Shown: piece after piece, positions 1-11,345 of the stretch
Layout: the number at the start of each line of letters is the position of its first letter
How positions within the stretch are numbered: the stretch's first letter is position 1
NCBI GenBank assembly: GCA_008638375.1
Contig: CM018037.1
Span: 34,209,076 to 34,273,075, forward strand
Length of the DNA stretch: 64,000 bases
Reading direction: 5' to 3'
Source of the DNA: Nyssa sinensis
Taxonomy: Eukaryota > Streptophyta > Magnoliopsida > Cornales > Nyssaceae
Translations under genes and position numbers: made by a program
Notes under the pieces: generated by a model
What the model was told of the DNA's origin: nothing
The model's database searches: none
The model's input: the letters and a program-made list of their open reading frames with translations, nothing else

Positions 1-519
1 GACCTGATCCGTAGTAAAATGGATCTTAAGTACCTGAAGGCGGAGGGCCTCTATTACATGTCGTTTGACCAGGGTTTCTGACCTCTGTCTTATGTACCGT
101 CATCCAACAAATATTGGAAAGATCGGTATTTCTTTGTTAGTGGAGAGTGGGAGGTGACCGACCCTGAGGACCAGATCTCTACGTTCCCCCGGAGCACGGG
201 GTTTATGGGTGAGACCCCCTTTTCTTTTGTAACTTTTGCTCTGTTATTACCTCTGTGTTTTTTGACTAACCATTGTCCCGTCCTGTGTGCAGATAAGAGT
301 GTTAAGAAGAGGCCGTCCTTTACCCCTGCCCTCAAAGAGCAATACAAGAAGCTCTTGCAGACCTCGAACAGAGACTACCGAGCTATTCTTCATCCGAACG
401 TCACCATGCCTCCAAAGGACAAGAATGTTGTGGACGAAGTTCTAAAGTCTGTTGCCAGCAAATGGGGTGCGGCAAAGAAAAAGAGGGTGGCGAGCCAACC
501 CCCCCTGCGGCCTCTGTAG
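1..519 (+). pseudogene. Degenerate gypsy-type transposon gene fragment (Transposase_28-like)
   Basis: The frame starting at base 1 is open and reads with a motif (SNKYWKDRYFFVSGEWE) typical of the plant 'putative gypsy type transposon' domain. It is broken by an in-frame TGA at 79-81. A plausible intron runs 209-292 (GTGAG donor, GTGCAG acceptor). The frame then continues to a TAG at 517-519 with a lysine-rich tail. The fragment is cut by the window edge, so its full length is unknown. The family assignment rests on recalled motif similarity only, and the stop codon argues that it is not functional. Confidence 0.4.
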
Positions 520-522
520 GTC

Positions 523-675
523 TGTTCTGAAAGGCCGAGCACGAGCTGAATGGCTGAGCACGAGCTGAAAGGCCGAGCACGAGTTGAAAGGCCGAGCATG
601 AGTTGTATGGCCGAGCATGAAATATGTGACCGAGCATGAGCTGAATCATAAGTTATACGGCCGAGCATGAGTTGA
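523..675. repeat. 19-bp degenerate tandem repeat
   Basis: About seven to eight copies of a 19-bp unit, TGAAAGGCCGAGCACGAGC and variants, follow directly on the stop of the transposon fragment. Later units are progressively mutated. The GC-rich unit contrasts with the AT-rich surroundings. Confidence 0.8.
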
Positions 676-2394
676 ATGACTGTACATAAGCCGACCTGTA
701 GTTACACGTGTCAAGTAGTGATTGGTGTGTCACATTGTGGTATATCAATAATTTAAGTGTGATATGACTTCATAATATTTTTATAAGTCAAATCAATGTA
801 ACAAATAACACATTTAGCAATGAATATGTGTGTTGTTAAAAGTCAAAAAGTATCGTTGATAGTCTTTAATCACATAATGTGTGTCGTTAAAAGTAACAAC
901 TTTAATAATATTAAAGACATATTAAATTTGTGCATTGCTAAACTAACTATTAGCAATAGTCTTTGTGCATCACTAAAAACAAATTTGAAATGTCGCTAAA
1001 AACTATGAAGAGGTTTGTGGGTGTCATTTAGAGTATCTCTAATACTAAATGTTATTTCATTTATGTCAATTCTATAATTTGGCATGTTACAATATAAAAA
1101 TCTCAAATTTTGACAATTATTTTTCAATACTAAAATATTATTTTTTAGTATAATTACTATTTTTTGGGATAAAGTATTGTGGACCCCGCGTGAATCCCAA
1201 CATTTGTTAGGCATATGTCAATTGTATTCCATAAATGTCATAAAATGACATTAGTTACTTTGAATAGTAAATATAGCAATCGAAATAGTATTGCTATTTT
1301 TTGGTTAGCCAAAATGGCATACCATTAGAGTAACATTGTTTTATATTAATGCTAAATTTTAAAAGAATAATATTTTATGATACGACTAAAATTTAGCACA
1401 ACTAATACAATTACTTACGTAGATATAAGATCCATGTAAATGTGATGAGTATAAAGTTCATACCTATGTGAACAGTTGTATTAATTGTGCTGAATTTTAA
1501 TTATGTTATAAAATATTGCCCATTTTAGAATTGGTACATTAAATAGCAAGTGCATTGGATTGACTTTTATAGTAAGACTTTCAGAGCTGTCCAATGAAAC
1601 GTTTCTAAAAATACATCTTTACCGTCACTCAATTGTATAACTTTTAGCTAACAAATTCTAAATATGTAACGTTTTTCTTTCTATAAACCCCATCAGTGAA
1701 GCTGACATGTACATCAACATTAGAGATTCAATATATATATATATATATATATATATAGGGAAATCACATTCCCACTCCAATTTATACTGTAGCACTCCAA
1801 AAGTTGTCTGGCCTTTAATTATAACATGAATAGTGACAATTGAAGTGTAAGAATATATATATATATATATATATATATGGAATGGGAATATATATAGAGG
1901 TGCTAATATACCCAACATTTTTTTTTTCACATCATCAACGTATATATAGCCACCACAGGTAATATAAACAATAGAGTTGAAGACAAGTCGGTGGGCAAGA
2001 GAAGCTGGCGCTATATAAGCTATGGCATTGAGTATTGCTTTACAATCATACAAAATAAAGCAGCTTTGTACGACTCATGCACCAGTAATATCCCCATCTC
2101 CCTCTTGATAGCCTTGGTGGATGTCACTGCTTCTCCTTTCCCCTTTCCCGAGCATACCACTGTCTACGGGCGGGTTAGTGCAACACAATGGAAACACGTA
2201 ATAATACTTAAGAATAAGCATAACATCTTATGCAATAATTATACTTGTTTTTATATTTATAAAGAAAATATTATGTATTTTTAATTTATGTTTTCAATTG
2301 TATTGGAGATACAATTGTTGATATAAATTGAATATACTTAACATTACTCAATTTATAATTAAAGATGTTATAGAAGTTTTATCATAAATCAATT

Positions 2395-2612
2395 GAGAAT
2401 AGTTTAGTTGGCCACTCATACTTTTTTCAAACGGGAGGTTACGAATTCAAGTTTTACTTTTTTACTAGAAGAATATGAATATTATTTTTATTTAATCATA
2501 AAACAAAAAGACTCTAAAATAAACTAACCGAGTGTAGTTTAGTTGGCCAGTCACTCTTTTTCCAAAGACAATGTAATGAGTTCGAGTCACAAACTCATTA
2601 TTAAAGGAATAT
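2395..2612 (+). repeat. Two tRNA-promoter-like SINE heads in tandem
   Basis: Two related stretches begin at about 2397 and 2518. Each has TAGTTTAGTTGGCCA followed some 30-40 bases on by a B-box-like element (ACGAATTCAAG, GAGTTCGAGTC). This A-box/B-box spacing suggests tRNA-derived SINE remnants. The same pair is present in duplication copy B at about 13513-13745, so the insertions predate the duplication. Confidence 0.35.
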
Positions 2613-3753
2613 AAACATTATTTCCATCAGATAAAAAGTTTTTATTTTTTATTTTTTAAGACGAGGGTTAACATGTTAAGAATAATTTTGAAATTAATGA
2701 AGAAAATTAGTTCTTTTATTTAGAATTTAAGAAAAAGTATTTTTTTTATAGATTAGGTTAACGTGATAAGAATATTTTTGACGCATTAAGATATTTTTGA
2801 AATTAATGAAAAAATTTAGTCTTTTATTTAAAATTTAAGAAATGTTTTTTCTTTAGATCATCGATTAACATCTCATATTTAACGTCTCTGTATCACATTT
2901 TTCAAACCACATGTTTTTGACATTTTACAGCTTAACCATTTAACTTAAAGTAGTTAAACCCAATATCCAATTACTGATAAGAAGACATTGTATTATTTTA
3001 TATATCAATCAAATTATTTTCACTAAATCGATGTGAAATTGATAAAAAGACTTTGTATTATTTTATATATTAATCAAATTATTTTCACTCAATTCTTGTG
3101 AAATAAGAGTATGTGTAATAGGAGTATCAGAAGTCCGGATCGAGAGGCAAAGGAGCATGTGTATTATCTATATATAAAAAAATAAAGTTTCTGGATGATT
3201 CTAATTATGATAATCTTACTACATTTATTTATCAGATCAAAATCAACTCCTATCCCAAATAATAGAGTTCATATCGTACTCTCCAAAGTCTAAAGTCTGA
3301 GTATTAAATTATAGCAGATCCAATTATAATGATCCCACGGTTGAGAAACATTGATAGTTTCAAAGATCTTCCAGGTTGGAGATGCTGGTCCACCACCAAG
3401 TGAGAATGTAGATGACTGAAGTTGCAGCTGTATACAAGCAGAGTGTCGACAAGCAAGCTTTAAAAAATGGTTGGTTAGGATATTTTTAATAATATCATCT
3501 TGTCTATGAAGAGATTACAAAGAATCTTGGCATCTCAGGGCCAGCTGCCATTGAAGATCTCATACCCTAACAAACGTATCTTTTTCTTTATCACCTTCAT
3601 TGATTCATTCAGAGATTCAGCTAGCTGGAGAGGGCTCTGAAGCTTGAGTTTTCTTTTGTTAATTCAGTGTTTCCTCGACACCAAAGCAATGAGCTGGTGT
3701 TTCAGATCCCCTCTATCTCTAGCCAACAACACACAATCCAACAAGATCTGATC

Positions 3754-4107
3754 ATGGGTCATGCTTGGGATAATGAAAAGAGTGCTAATGATAACAATCA
3801 GAGAAGAAGAATTATGCATAGAGAGATTGAAAAGCGAAGAAGGCAAGATATGGCTAACCTTTATGCTTCTCTTAGAACACAACTCCCTCTTGAATACATC
3901 AAGGTGAATAATCTGTATTTGTCTTCTTTTTTTCTTCTTCTTCTTCTTCTTCTTCTTCTTTCTCTTTCCCCATGATTTTAATTTGTAGAACTTTTATGGG
4001 TATTGTATTATTGTGCCAAAAAAAATGGATACTGTGAACAGTTCACTGCCATGGCCTCTTAAATTTCTTAATTGATGAAGTCTATTTCCTTCCTTCTCTC
4101 TCTCTCA

Positions 4108-4140
<33 letters not shown>

Positions 4141-4196
4141 GATATAACCGTAGAGGCTTAATTATATACCCAATGATACATTAACCACCCCGCACA

Positions 4197-4259
<63 letters not shown>

Positions 4260-4820
4260 GCTAATGGTATTTCAGGGAAAGTGTTCAATATCGGATCACA
4301 TGCAAGAGGCTGTGAACTACATAAAGCACCTGCAAAAAAATATCAAAGAATTGGGTGCCAAGAGAGATAAGCTAAAGAAGAAGTCCAATTCCAGTACTGT
4401 TCTTGGCCCGCAGCCGGCAAGTGGAAGCTCAAACAATGGTTTGGATGATCGTAGTGTCACAGTCAGCCCATGCTGGGGTGGTGTGGAGGTTTTGATCAGT
4501 ACTGGCTTCAGTGAAGAAGGGTTCCCCCTATCAAGAGTGCTGAAAGTATTGCTTGATGAAGGACTTTGTGTTGTTAGCTGTGTATCCACTAAAGTAAATG
4601 AAAGATTACTTCTCACCATTCAATCTGAGGTAGTACTGTCACTGAATAATTCATTGAATTATATGTTTAGGGCTTCATATATATATCCAAATGGAGGAAT
4701 GTTCTCACCTCATTTTATGTACCATCCTTGCAGGTTGGCAATCTGGCACAGGTTGATATATCTGCGCTGCAAAAAAACCTGACTTATCTAATTAGCAGTA
4801 CTGAGTTTAATTTCAAGTAA
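3754..4820 (+). CDS. bHLH transcription factor, bHLH36/118/126-like (copy A, start codon shifted)
   Basis: Exons are 3754-3903, 4276-4629 and 4734-4820 (TAA), all joined in phase 0. They give about 196 residues from the first available ATG. The predicted nuclear protein binds DNA as a dimer. The basic region has the H-E-R contact residues ([13 protein letters not shown]), followed by helix 1 ([11 protein letters not shown]), the exon 1/2 junction in the loop, helix 2 ([14 protein letters not shown]) and a C-terminal ACT-like segment. The frame is open upstream to 3667, where near-identical copy B has ATG but this copy has GTG, so 29 N-terminal codons are probably lost. The conserved loop arginine is Cys here (GKCSISD). 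The copy is either hypomorphic or uses a non-AUG start. The family belongs to the plant-specific Ib-type group; targets are unknown. Confidence 0.8.
4141..4203. repeat. Intron-1 segment inverted relative to copy B
   Basis: This 60-bp stretch between a (TA)n tract and a (CA)n(TA)n tract is the reverse complement of 15405-15468 in bHLH copy B, with only a few mismatches. Both lie in the same place in intron 1, just before the conserved acceptor CTAATGGTATTTCAG. The microsatellites on both sides (about 4119-4140 and 4199-4259) could have acted as inverted repeats. Confidence 0.85.
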
Positions 4821-5472
4821 CAATACATCTGCCTTTAGAGATTACTCTTAGCACTATCATGGTCTGACCTAATTCATTTGAACACTCAATTTGAATTAAT
4901 TTATATAGCAATTAAGTGTGCGATATGCTTCATCATCTGCAGGAATTGATTTTGAGAAACTCCAATTAATGGAAATTAAGTGAAAACTTTGATATCTTCA
5001 AAAACCATTTTCTGTTTGATTTTCTTTCAGAAGGAAGCTTGTGCCTGGCCATTATCATGTGATTGTGGAGTTTCACCTTGGCTTAGGTCTTACTATTAAT
5101 CCTTCAGTTCTTTCTAGTGATTAACTAACATAATCATAATGGCTAGGTGATTGTTTGGGAAATGATATTGTTGGTAGAAGGTTGCAATTCTAAGTAGATT
5201 ATCATTGAATATTTTCTGGGAAACAAAATATATAATACAACAAACAGACGAATGTACTTGATGAGATTGATAAGGCTAATTAATGTGCTTAAGTCCATAT
5301 AAGGACTTGAAATGAATTTTATCTCTAGGAAAGCTGGCTCTGCAATATAATTTGCTAGTGGCTAATTAACCTGGATTGACGTGACACCCCTCTCCCCTTT
5401 CTATTCTAAAAGATAACTCTCTTTTTCCTATATTTTGTTTTTGTAATGCTTCATATCAGGGGGAAGTATATA

Positions 5473-6260
5473 GGCGGTAAAATGAATCGAGTTATTCGAG
5501 TTTGGTTTGTGACCGGTTCAATTGGAAGGTTATTTAAGATCGGCTTGTTTAGAATTTTTTTTTTTTGATCAGCAAATAAATATAATTTATTGATGCAAAT
5601 GTGAATGTAAAAGGGATACAACACAACTACATCAAACAACAAGAAGTAAGAAAGGAAATTGGCAAGTAACCAATTTTTCAGTACAAACAGAAAACAAATA
5701 ACAGAGATAAGTACACTGCCAATCTCCAACTCATTCAACAAAATGAAGCAAAAATATATCACCTCAACAATCAGCAACAGCTCAAAAGTATCTCATAGAT
5801 TCTTGCTGGAAACTTGCTTCATGATGTTCTGCTACCTCATGGCCAGGTGCTATCTCAACAAAAACTCCATAAGGAGCAATTGATTTGATCTCTCAATTCC
5901 CGAAGATATCCCCAACAGTTGAAACCCCTGTTAGTTTACTAATAATAGCTTTAGACTTTTCAAGGCTTGACAAATCCTTTGTAATTATTTTCACTATTTT
6001 CACTCTTGCGTGTAACAAGCCAAGTTTAAATATATTTTGAAACTCGTAAATTTATTAAATTTGATTCAAGTTTTATTAAGTCAAAAGTAATTTAATACTA
6101 TATTAAAATCAAGTTACTTGAGTTAGGTTTGATTAAAGACTCGTTCGAGATGAGTTCAAAACATTATAACAAGTCAATTTTAAAATATATTTATTTTAAT
6201 GAATCAATCTTGAACGAACTATTGTTTGGCTATGTTCAATTCTACTCATTTACATCCCTA
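5473..6260. mobile_element. MITE (hAT-like), interrupted by a retrocopy
   Basis: The left end (GGCGGTAAAATGAATCGAG) and the right end (CTCATTTACATCCCTACG) are imperfect inverted repeats of a kind common in non-autonomous hAT elements. The uninterrupted counterpart is at 16680-17015 in copy B, about 335 bp. In copy A the element is split by the 458-bp insertion at 5555-6012. Confidence 0.55.
5555..6012 (-). pseudogene. Poly(A)-tailed retrocopy fragment similar to chloroplast polynucleotide phosphorylase
   Basis: Read on the minus strand, the fragment begins near 6012 and encodes LSSLEKSKAIISKLT, then TVGDIFGN, a TGA stop (5893-5895), and EIKSIAPYGVFVEIAPG. From memory this matches the KH-to-S1 junction of plant chloroplast PNPase. 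After APGHE the sequence departs from the expected S1 domain and reaches a stop at 5782-5784, followed by about 215 bp of 3'-UTR-like sequence with AATAAA and a terminal run of A (T at 5555-5566). The poly(A) end and the absence from copy B point to a retroposed, 5'-truncated transcript piece. No function is expected. Confidence 0.7.
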
Positions 6261-6889
6261 CGCAAGCCATTTTTTCCCTACTTGGTCAATTATATTCTAT
6301 GGGCAGCACCTAGAATGTCTTTTCATTCTCCTTTTGTGTGTGTATGTGTGTGTTTATTTGATCAGTTGATATTTATTTGCTTGTTTTCCTACCGAAAAAA
6401 GAAGAAATAAAGAAAGAAAGAATGTCTTTGCCTTTGATTAATTGGTAAGAAAACTCTATATAATCATGATATGATGTTTAATATTTATCTATGGAACGGT
6501 TTCTTCAATTGTATAGATAGATTCTTCTCATTAGAATTTATATCAACCTACAAATAGATCAACTTAAGGACGTAGGAGCATCATTTATGCTTAATTATCA
6601 ATAGGTTTTCTGTTAAGGTTTTGGTTTTTATGATTTAGTGTCTCACTCTTAGGTATGGTATTCGTTGTTTTGTATTTGTCATATTGGATGGTTTTGGTAT
6701 TTTTTTCGTTATTTTGAGTTTTCTGTAAGTTGGTGTCTTGCCAACTTTTGTGTAAGTTAGGTGGTTTTTTTGGTTTCTTTCATTTAGGTGTATTGGGAAT
6801 TTTGTTTTTGGGTTTGTATCCATTTCTACTTCAATAAAACTCATTTCCTTTGCTGTTAAAAAAAATAATAAATTAAAAAAAAAAAAAAC

Positions 6890-7080
6890 AGACTGATTGT
6901 TGCATGTGATGCAATATCAGAATATGCCACTGATATCAATGGTGAGTTTATGAATGTTCAGGTGGAGAATGGTGTTAGATAACTGGGGTCTGAGTCGGTG
7001 CAGAAAATCAGATTGGTTGCAGGAACTGTACTGCATTGCTATGGATGAAGGCGTGGACAGGTCACTTTTCTAAATACAGT
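6890..7080 (+). other. Unassigned exon-like stretch shared by both duplication copies
   Basis: This stretch is less AT-rich than its surroundings and is conserved with 17690-17880. One frame reads MVLDNWGLSRCRKSDWLQEL and continues to GVDR before a GT, but no complete gene could be built and I do not recognise the peptide. It may be a relic exon of an older gene downstream of the bHLH. Confidence 0.25.
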
Positions 7081-8650
7081 ATTTTCCCCCACCAGTTTAT
7101 GTAATTGGTGTACAAATGGATATACCGCAAATCTGTATTCATGATCAATATACAGTGAAGCTAAACACCGTCTTGAAGACAACCTTTTAATAATCTACTG
7201 AAAGAACTGAGGCCAATACATGAATTCTGTTACTGCATATTAACATAACCCAGCAATAATTTTATTGAAAAAGGAAGGAACAATGTGTTTCCAAGTTGGA
7301 TTTGGTCGCAGTATGTTGCAGAAATAATGCAGGAGTGGAGAACTGTAGTCCTCCAAAGTAGGTTTCAAAAGCTGTGTTTTTTAACATCTTTCCAAGGTTG
7401 TTTTTCAATCCTTCTATTTTCCTTTTTCTTACCAAACATGCATGAGTGATGAAACAATGTTAAGTCAAGTTCTTATGTTTATGTTTGATAGTATAATAAT
7501 TTTTAACCTTATTTCACATCAGTTTTTATATTATTTATTTTGTATGTTTATATATAAATTTTTTTTTATATATTAAATTAAATTTCATAAGATTCTTGTT
7601 AACTCATAAGTTGAAACAAGCTTAAATGAGTTATAACTCATAAAAACACAATATACATCACGTGCAATAATTCGTTTGAACTGATTATTAAGGTGATTAA
7701 TTGACCTTTGTTTTGTTTTCACACATCACCCACCAACAATTGGGATAAAAGATATCAGAGTATGTTCAGTTACGAGGTCAGGCTGGGATTTGTAGTACAG
7801 TACTGGTGTTATCTATTCTAGTTTTGATATTGTCAAGAACACTGTTTATTTATATATTTTTATAAGAATAATGCTGGTAAAGTAACTTTGTTTTTTTTTT
7901 TTTTTATTGGTAATTATGTAACTTGGATTTGTACTCTGGGAACAAGATGCACAGGATGTTTATGGGAATGATATGATAATTTGAGGCCTCTCAAGTCTTT
8001 CTTCCGTCTTAAAGTTACTGTCTGTGTTAGTTTGCATTTCACTTTATCTGAAGATTGAAAAATAAAATAAATTTGTGGAACAGTGCTTTAAATTTCTTTT
8101 GGGGTATTCAATACCAAATCCATATGGTAACATAATAAAGCATAAAGCATCATATAGATGAGTGAACTTCCTTAGGTTTGTTATTTCTGGGGAGAATGTG
8201 AACCATTAGTTAGAGGTGACATATTAAGTTCCAAAAGAAGTTACAGAGCTAGTTTTGGTGTAATTGTCCTATTAACAAATATTTATGCTGTGTTTGGCAT
8301 TGTGGGTTGAGTTAGCTTTCCAATTCCAACCAATTTTAATTTTAATGCCTCAATTCCATGTTCTGAAACACTACATTATTGTTTTCTTTTATTTCAGTGC
8401 TGTTGCATCGTTAGAGGTACAGTTTTAAAGTTCTACCTTACAAGAAATTAATTTATATCATTTTACCATCACTGTTAGAATGTTGAAAGGTACTCATTTA
8501 GAATTTTCATTATATTACTTATGTTGTATGCATATTATCATTTCAGATAAATTTCTCGCCTGTTGCAGAACACTTAAAGGGATGCTGTTTGCATCCCAGT
8601 TTTCAGACGTAATTGTGGAATTAGCTCCTCACAAAAGTTTCAACTGTAAT

Positions 8651-9049
8651 TGATGATGGGATGGAAGGCAAGTTTTGGCGCAATAGTAAGGTTGCTCCAT
8701 TTTAACTAGAAGGTCACGGGTTTGAATTGCGAAAATAGTTTCTCCACTCGCGTTGGTAAGGCTGCGTATATTTACACTCCGCTTGGTTTGAAGGAGTTGG
8801 AAGGAGGAGAATTTATTTTATACTTGGTTTAAAATTAAGAAAGGAAAGGAAAAGAAAGAAGGGAGGGAGAGGAAGCTGTAATTGATGATGGGATGGACGG
8901 TAGGTCTTTGTGTAATGATAAAATTATTCTATTATGACTTGAAAATCACAAATTTAAGTTACAGAAATAACTTCTCTAAAGTACGTTCATTTAATCTTTT
9001 CCAGATCCTATAATGCCAGGACCACGTGCACTACTGTGATGATGGGATG
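8651..9049 (+). mobile_element. Two consecutive Au-SINE-like elements
   Basis: The first body (about 8665-8882) has the Au-SINE landmarks GCGCAATAGTAAGGTTGCTC, AGGTCACGGGTTTGAA (B box) and GTAAGGCTGCGTA. The second (about 8897-9036) is a degenerate relative ending in a GTGCACTAC-type tail. The 13-bp string TGATGATGGGATG occurs three times, before, between and after the two bodies, and looks like a reused target-site duplication. Confidence 0.6.
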
Positions 9050-10888
9050 AACCATTTCTTCTGTTTTGGTTAGCATGCTCTGGACCGAAGGTAAAGGTGA
9101 ATTTTTCCTGGAAATTTTTTTCCCACTGTTTGTCATTAATATGCTTTAGATGCAGGTATCAGTTGACGACAAGTTGACCTGCTTGTGGAAGCATATGTTC
9201 AGCCATGTTGAAGATTTGATGAATATAAAATTTGATCGTGAAAAAAAAGTGAGTTTCTCTTTCTTTTTTAAAATTCAACATTTATTATTACTTGATTATT
9301 TTCCAAAGTTTGATTCTTTCACTAATTTATTTTTAATTCCTCATAGACCAATCCACTGTCAAAGGTAGCTGATTGAACTTGATGCGAAATCAAACTTTAA
9401 TTTTTTCTTTTGGAGAGGAGTTTTTGAAAGAAATTTACAAATAATGTTAAAGATTACGTCTATCTACCGTCTGTTTGTCGTCTATCTTTTTTGTTTGTAG
9501 TCCGAAATTTTTTTTTTGAGCAGAATTTCTGAAAGAAATTTACAAATAATGTTAAAGATTACGTCTCTTTACAATCTATTCATTTTGTCTGTAAACTATA
9601 ATCCATCTTTTTTTAATTCTACGAGTAACTAGGATTAACCTCGAGTAATGAAATTTTTATGTACAATGACAATGAAGAAATTGACAATTATGTACAAAAT
9701 GGGAAATTCTCATATCATTCCCCATGGTTTCATTGGTTGAAAGGCATAACTGCATATAATGTCATTTTGTGAATTTTCCATCAATAGTGATCATTGAGTT
9801 CTGATATTTGGTTTGGGATTTTCAAATTTCACTCAATCCCAAATTCTCCACATAATTTTTTTCTGAACTTTCTTGTATCATTTTTTTTTTATTTATAAAA
9901 AAGCTGCATAATTTAAATCTTGTAATCCTTTTTTTTTTTTGGTGCAATTCTTTTGAAGAAACTCATGTAGGAATTTTAAAAAAATTGAAAATATGTTTTA
10001 TATTGGAAATTAGATCATTATGTAATCTTTTATGTCTTGTTTACATTAAGAAAAGGTTATTATGATGAGACCCAATTGCATAAAATTATTGGGGTCCATT
10101 AGCTGTATATTTCTTAGTATTTTAAAATTGACAATACTTAGTTTCAAATTTGATAGGAGAAAATTTTTCCTACACGATTATGTGTCTTAATTATAATTTA
10201 TCACATATATAATATACATGTATTTTTTTAAAAAAAATTCATAGATAAACTAAATAGTTACTTAAAATGCATGTGATTTTATGTGTGACGAATTAAGATT
10301 GTGACACGTACTTAGATATGAGGAGGTTCCTCCTACCTGATTTGCAGCCAAACACTGTCTTTTTAAAATAAGATAATACTTGACTCCAAATTAGGTAGGA
10401 CTTACGAAAAACCTTCTTTTACCTATTACAAGTTTAATGTGTCACGTATGTTTACACATGTATATCATGTAATCATTTATTTTTAATTAAAAAATAAAAA
10501 TAAAATAAAATATATGCATTATATACGCGACAGTTTGTGATTAAGATACGTATTTAGTTTTAAGTATTTATGGTTTAAAATATAAGCAAAAATCAGAGTA
10601 TGGGTTACACTGTTTCTTTACACTCCTTCCACTGTTCTATTCCCCTCCCTACTTTATTGAAGATTTAAGGAATTTCAATGATTAAATTTTATGTGATTAA
10701 TTAACTTATTATGTAGACTGAGCAGAAGGGAATATAATATAATATAATATAATAATAGAGTAATAATTTTTCAGTTGAGAAAATAGTTTTTTTTTATTTG
10801 ATTGAGTTACGTGGCCTCAATTATGCAAAATTTATTAATTTAATACTTTCACCAATAAAGTAGAAAATAGAAATCCCATTCCCTCCAA

Positions 10889-11345
10889 TAATTTTGGGAA
10901 CATTATCTGGTAGGTGTAATGCACATCGACACTTAAAGGGCTCTATTGAAATTTGGGGCCACATGTCTCCCATAATTGGTACGGAAATTTTTTGAATAGA
11001 GATGTAATAATGTGATAATGCATATTTTTAATAATATTTATTATGTATAATATACATTTTTTTTAATAAAACATAATACATATAGCGGAGTATCATTGAA
11101 AGGGGTATTAGACATAAAATGAAAATCTCATAATATCCGATAATTTTAGAGACATTATTTGGTAGGTGTGATACAGATTGACATTTATGGGTTCTATTAG
11201 GATTCGGGGTCACATGTCTTGCATGATCGGTACAAATTTTTTTTGAATGAGTCTGATATAGTGACATGATAATGTGTATTTTTAATAATATGTCATGTGT
11301 ATATAGTTTATCTTTTTTTAATAAAACATAATGTATATTATCATT
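10889..11345. repeat. Diverged tandem duplication, about 200 bp x 2
   Basis: The stretch at 10889-11095 recurs at 11138-11345. Both share AATAATTTT, CATTAT.TGGTAGGTGT, CCACATGTCT or TCACATGTCT, and a TTTTTAATAAAACATAATA end. Many substitutions separate the copies. An apparent long minus-strand frame across this region is explained by the repeat and its AT-richness. Confidence 0.7.

Larger units (their letters stand above)
745..7457. repeat. Tandem segmental duplication, copy A
   Basis: This block matches 11850-18262 almost continuously, with many small indels, from a shared TTTAAGTGTGATATGACTT near the start to a shared CATGAGTGATGAAACAA at the end. It contains bHLH gene A, its long upstream region and a MITE. 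Differences from copy B include larger microsatellites, a small inverted segment at 4141-4203, and an extra insertion at 5555-6012. The region 745-3666 holds no recognisable gene; it contains TA microsatellites near 1731-1755 and 1856-1878. Confidence 0.92.

Noticed and set aside
154..519. A 121-residue continuous frame reading through 209-292
   Set aside because: The middle has a canonical GTGAG...GTGCAG intron, and joining 208 to 293 keeps the transposon-like frame; the read-through is less likely to be the product.
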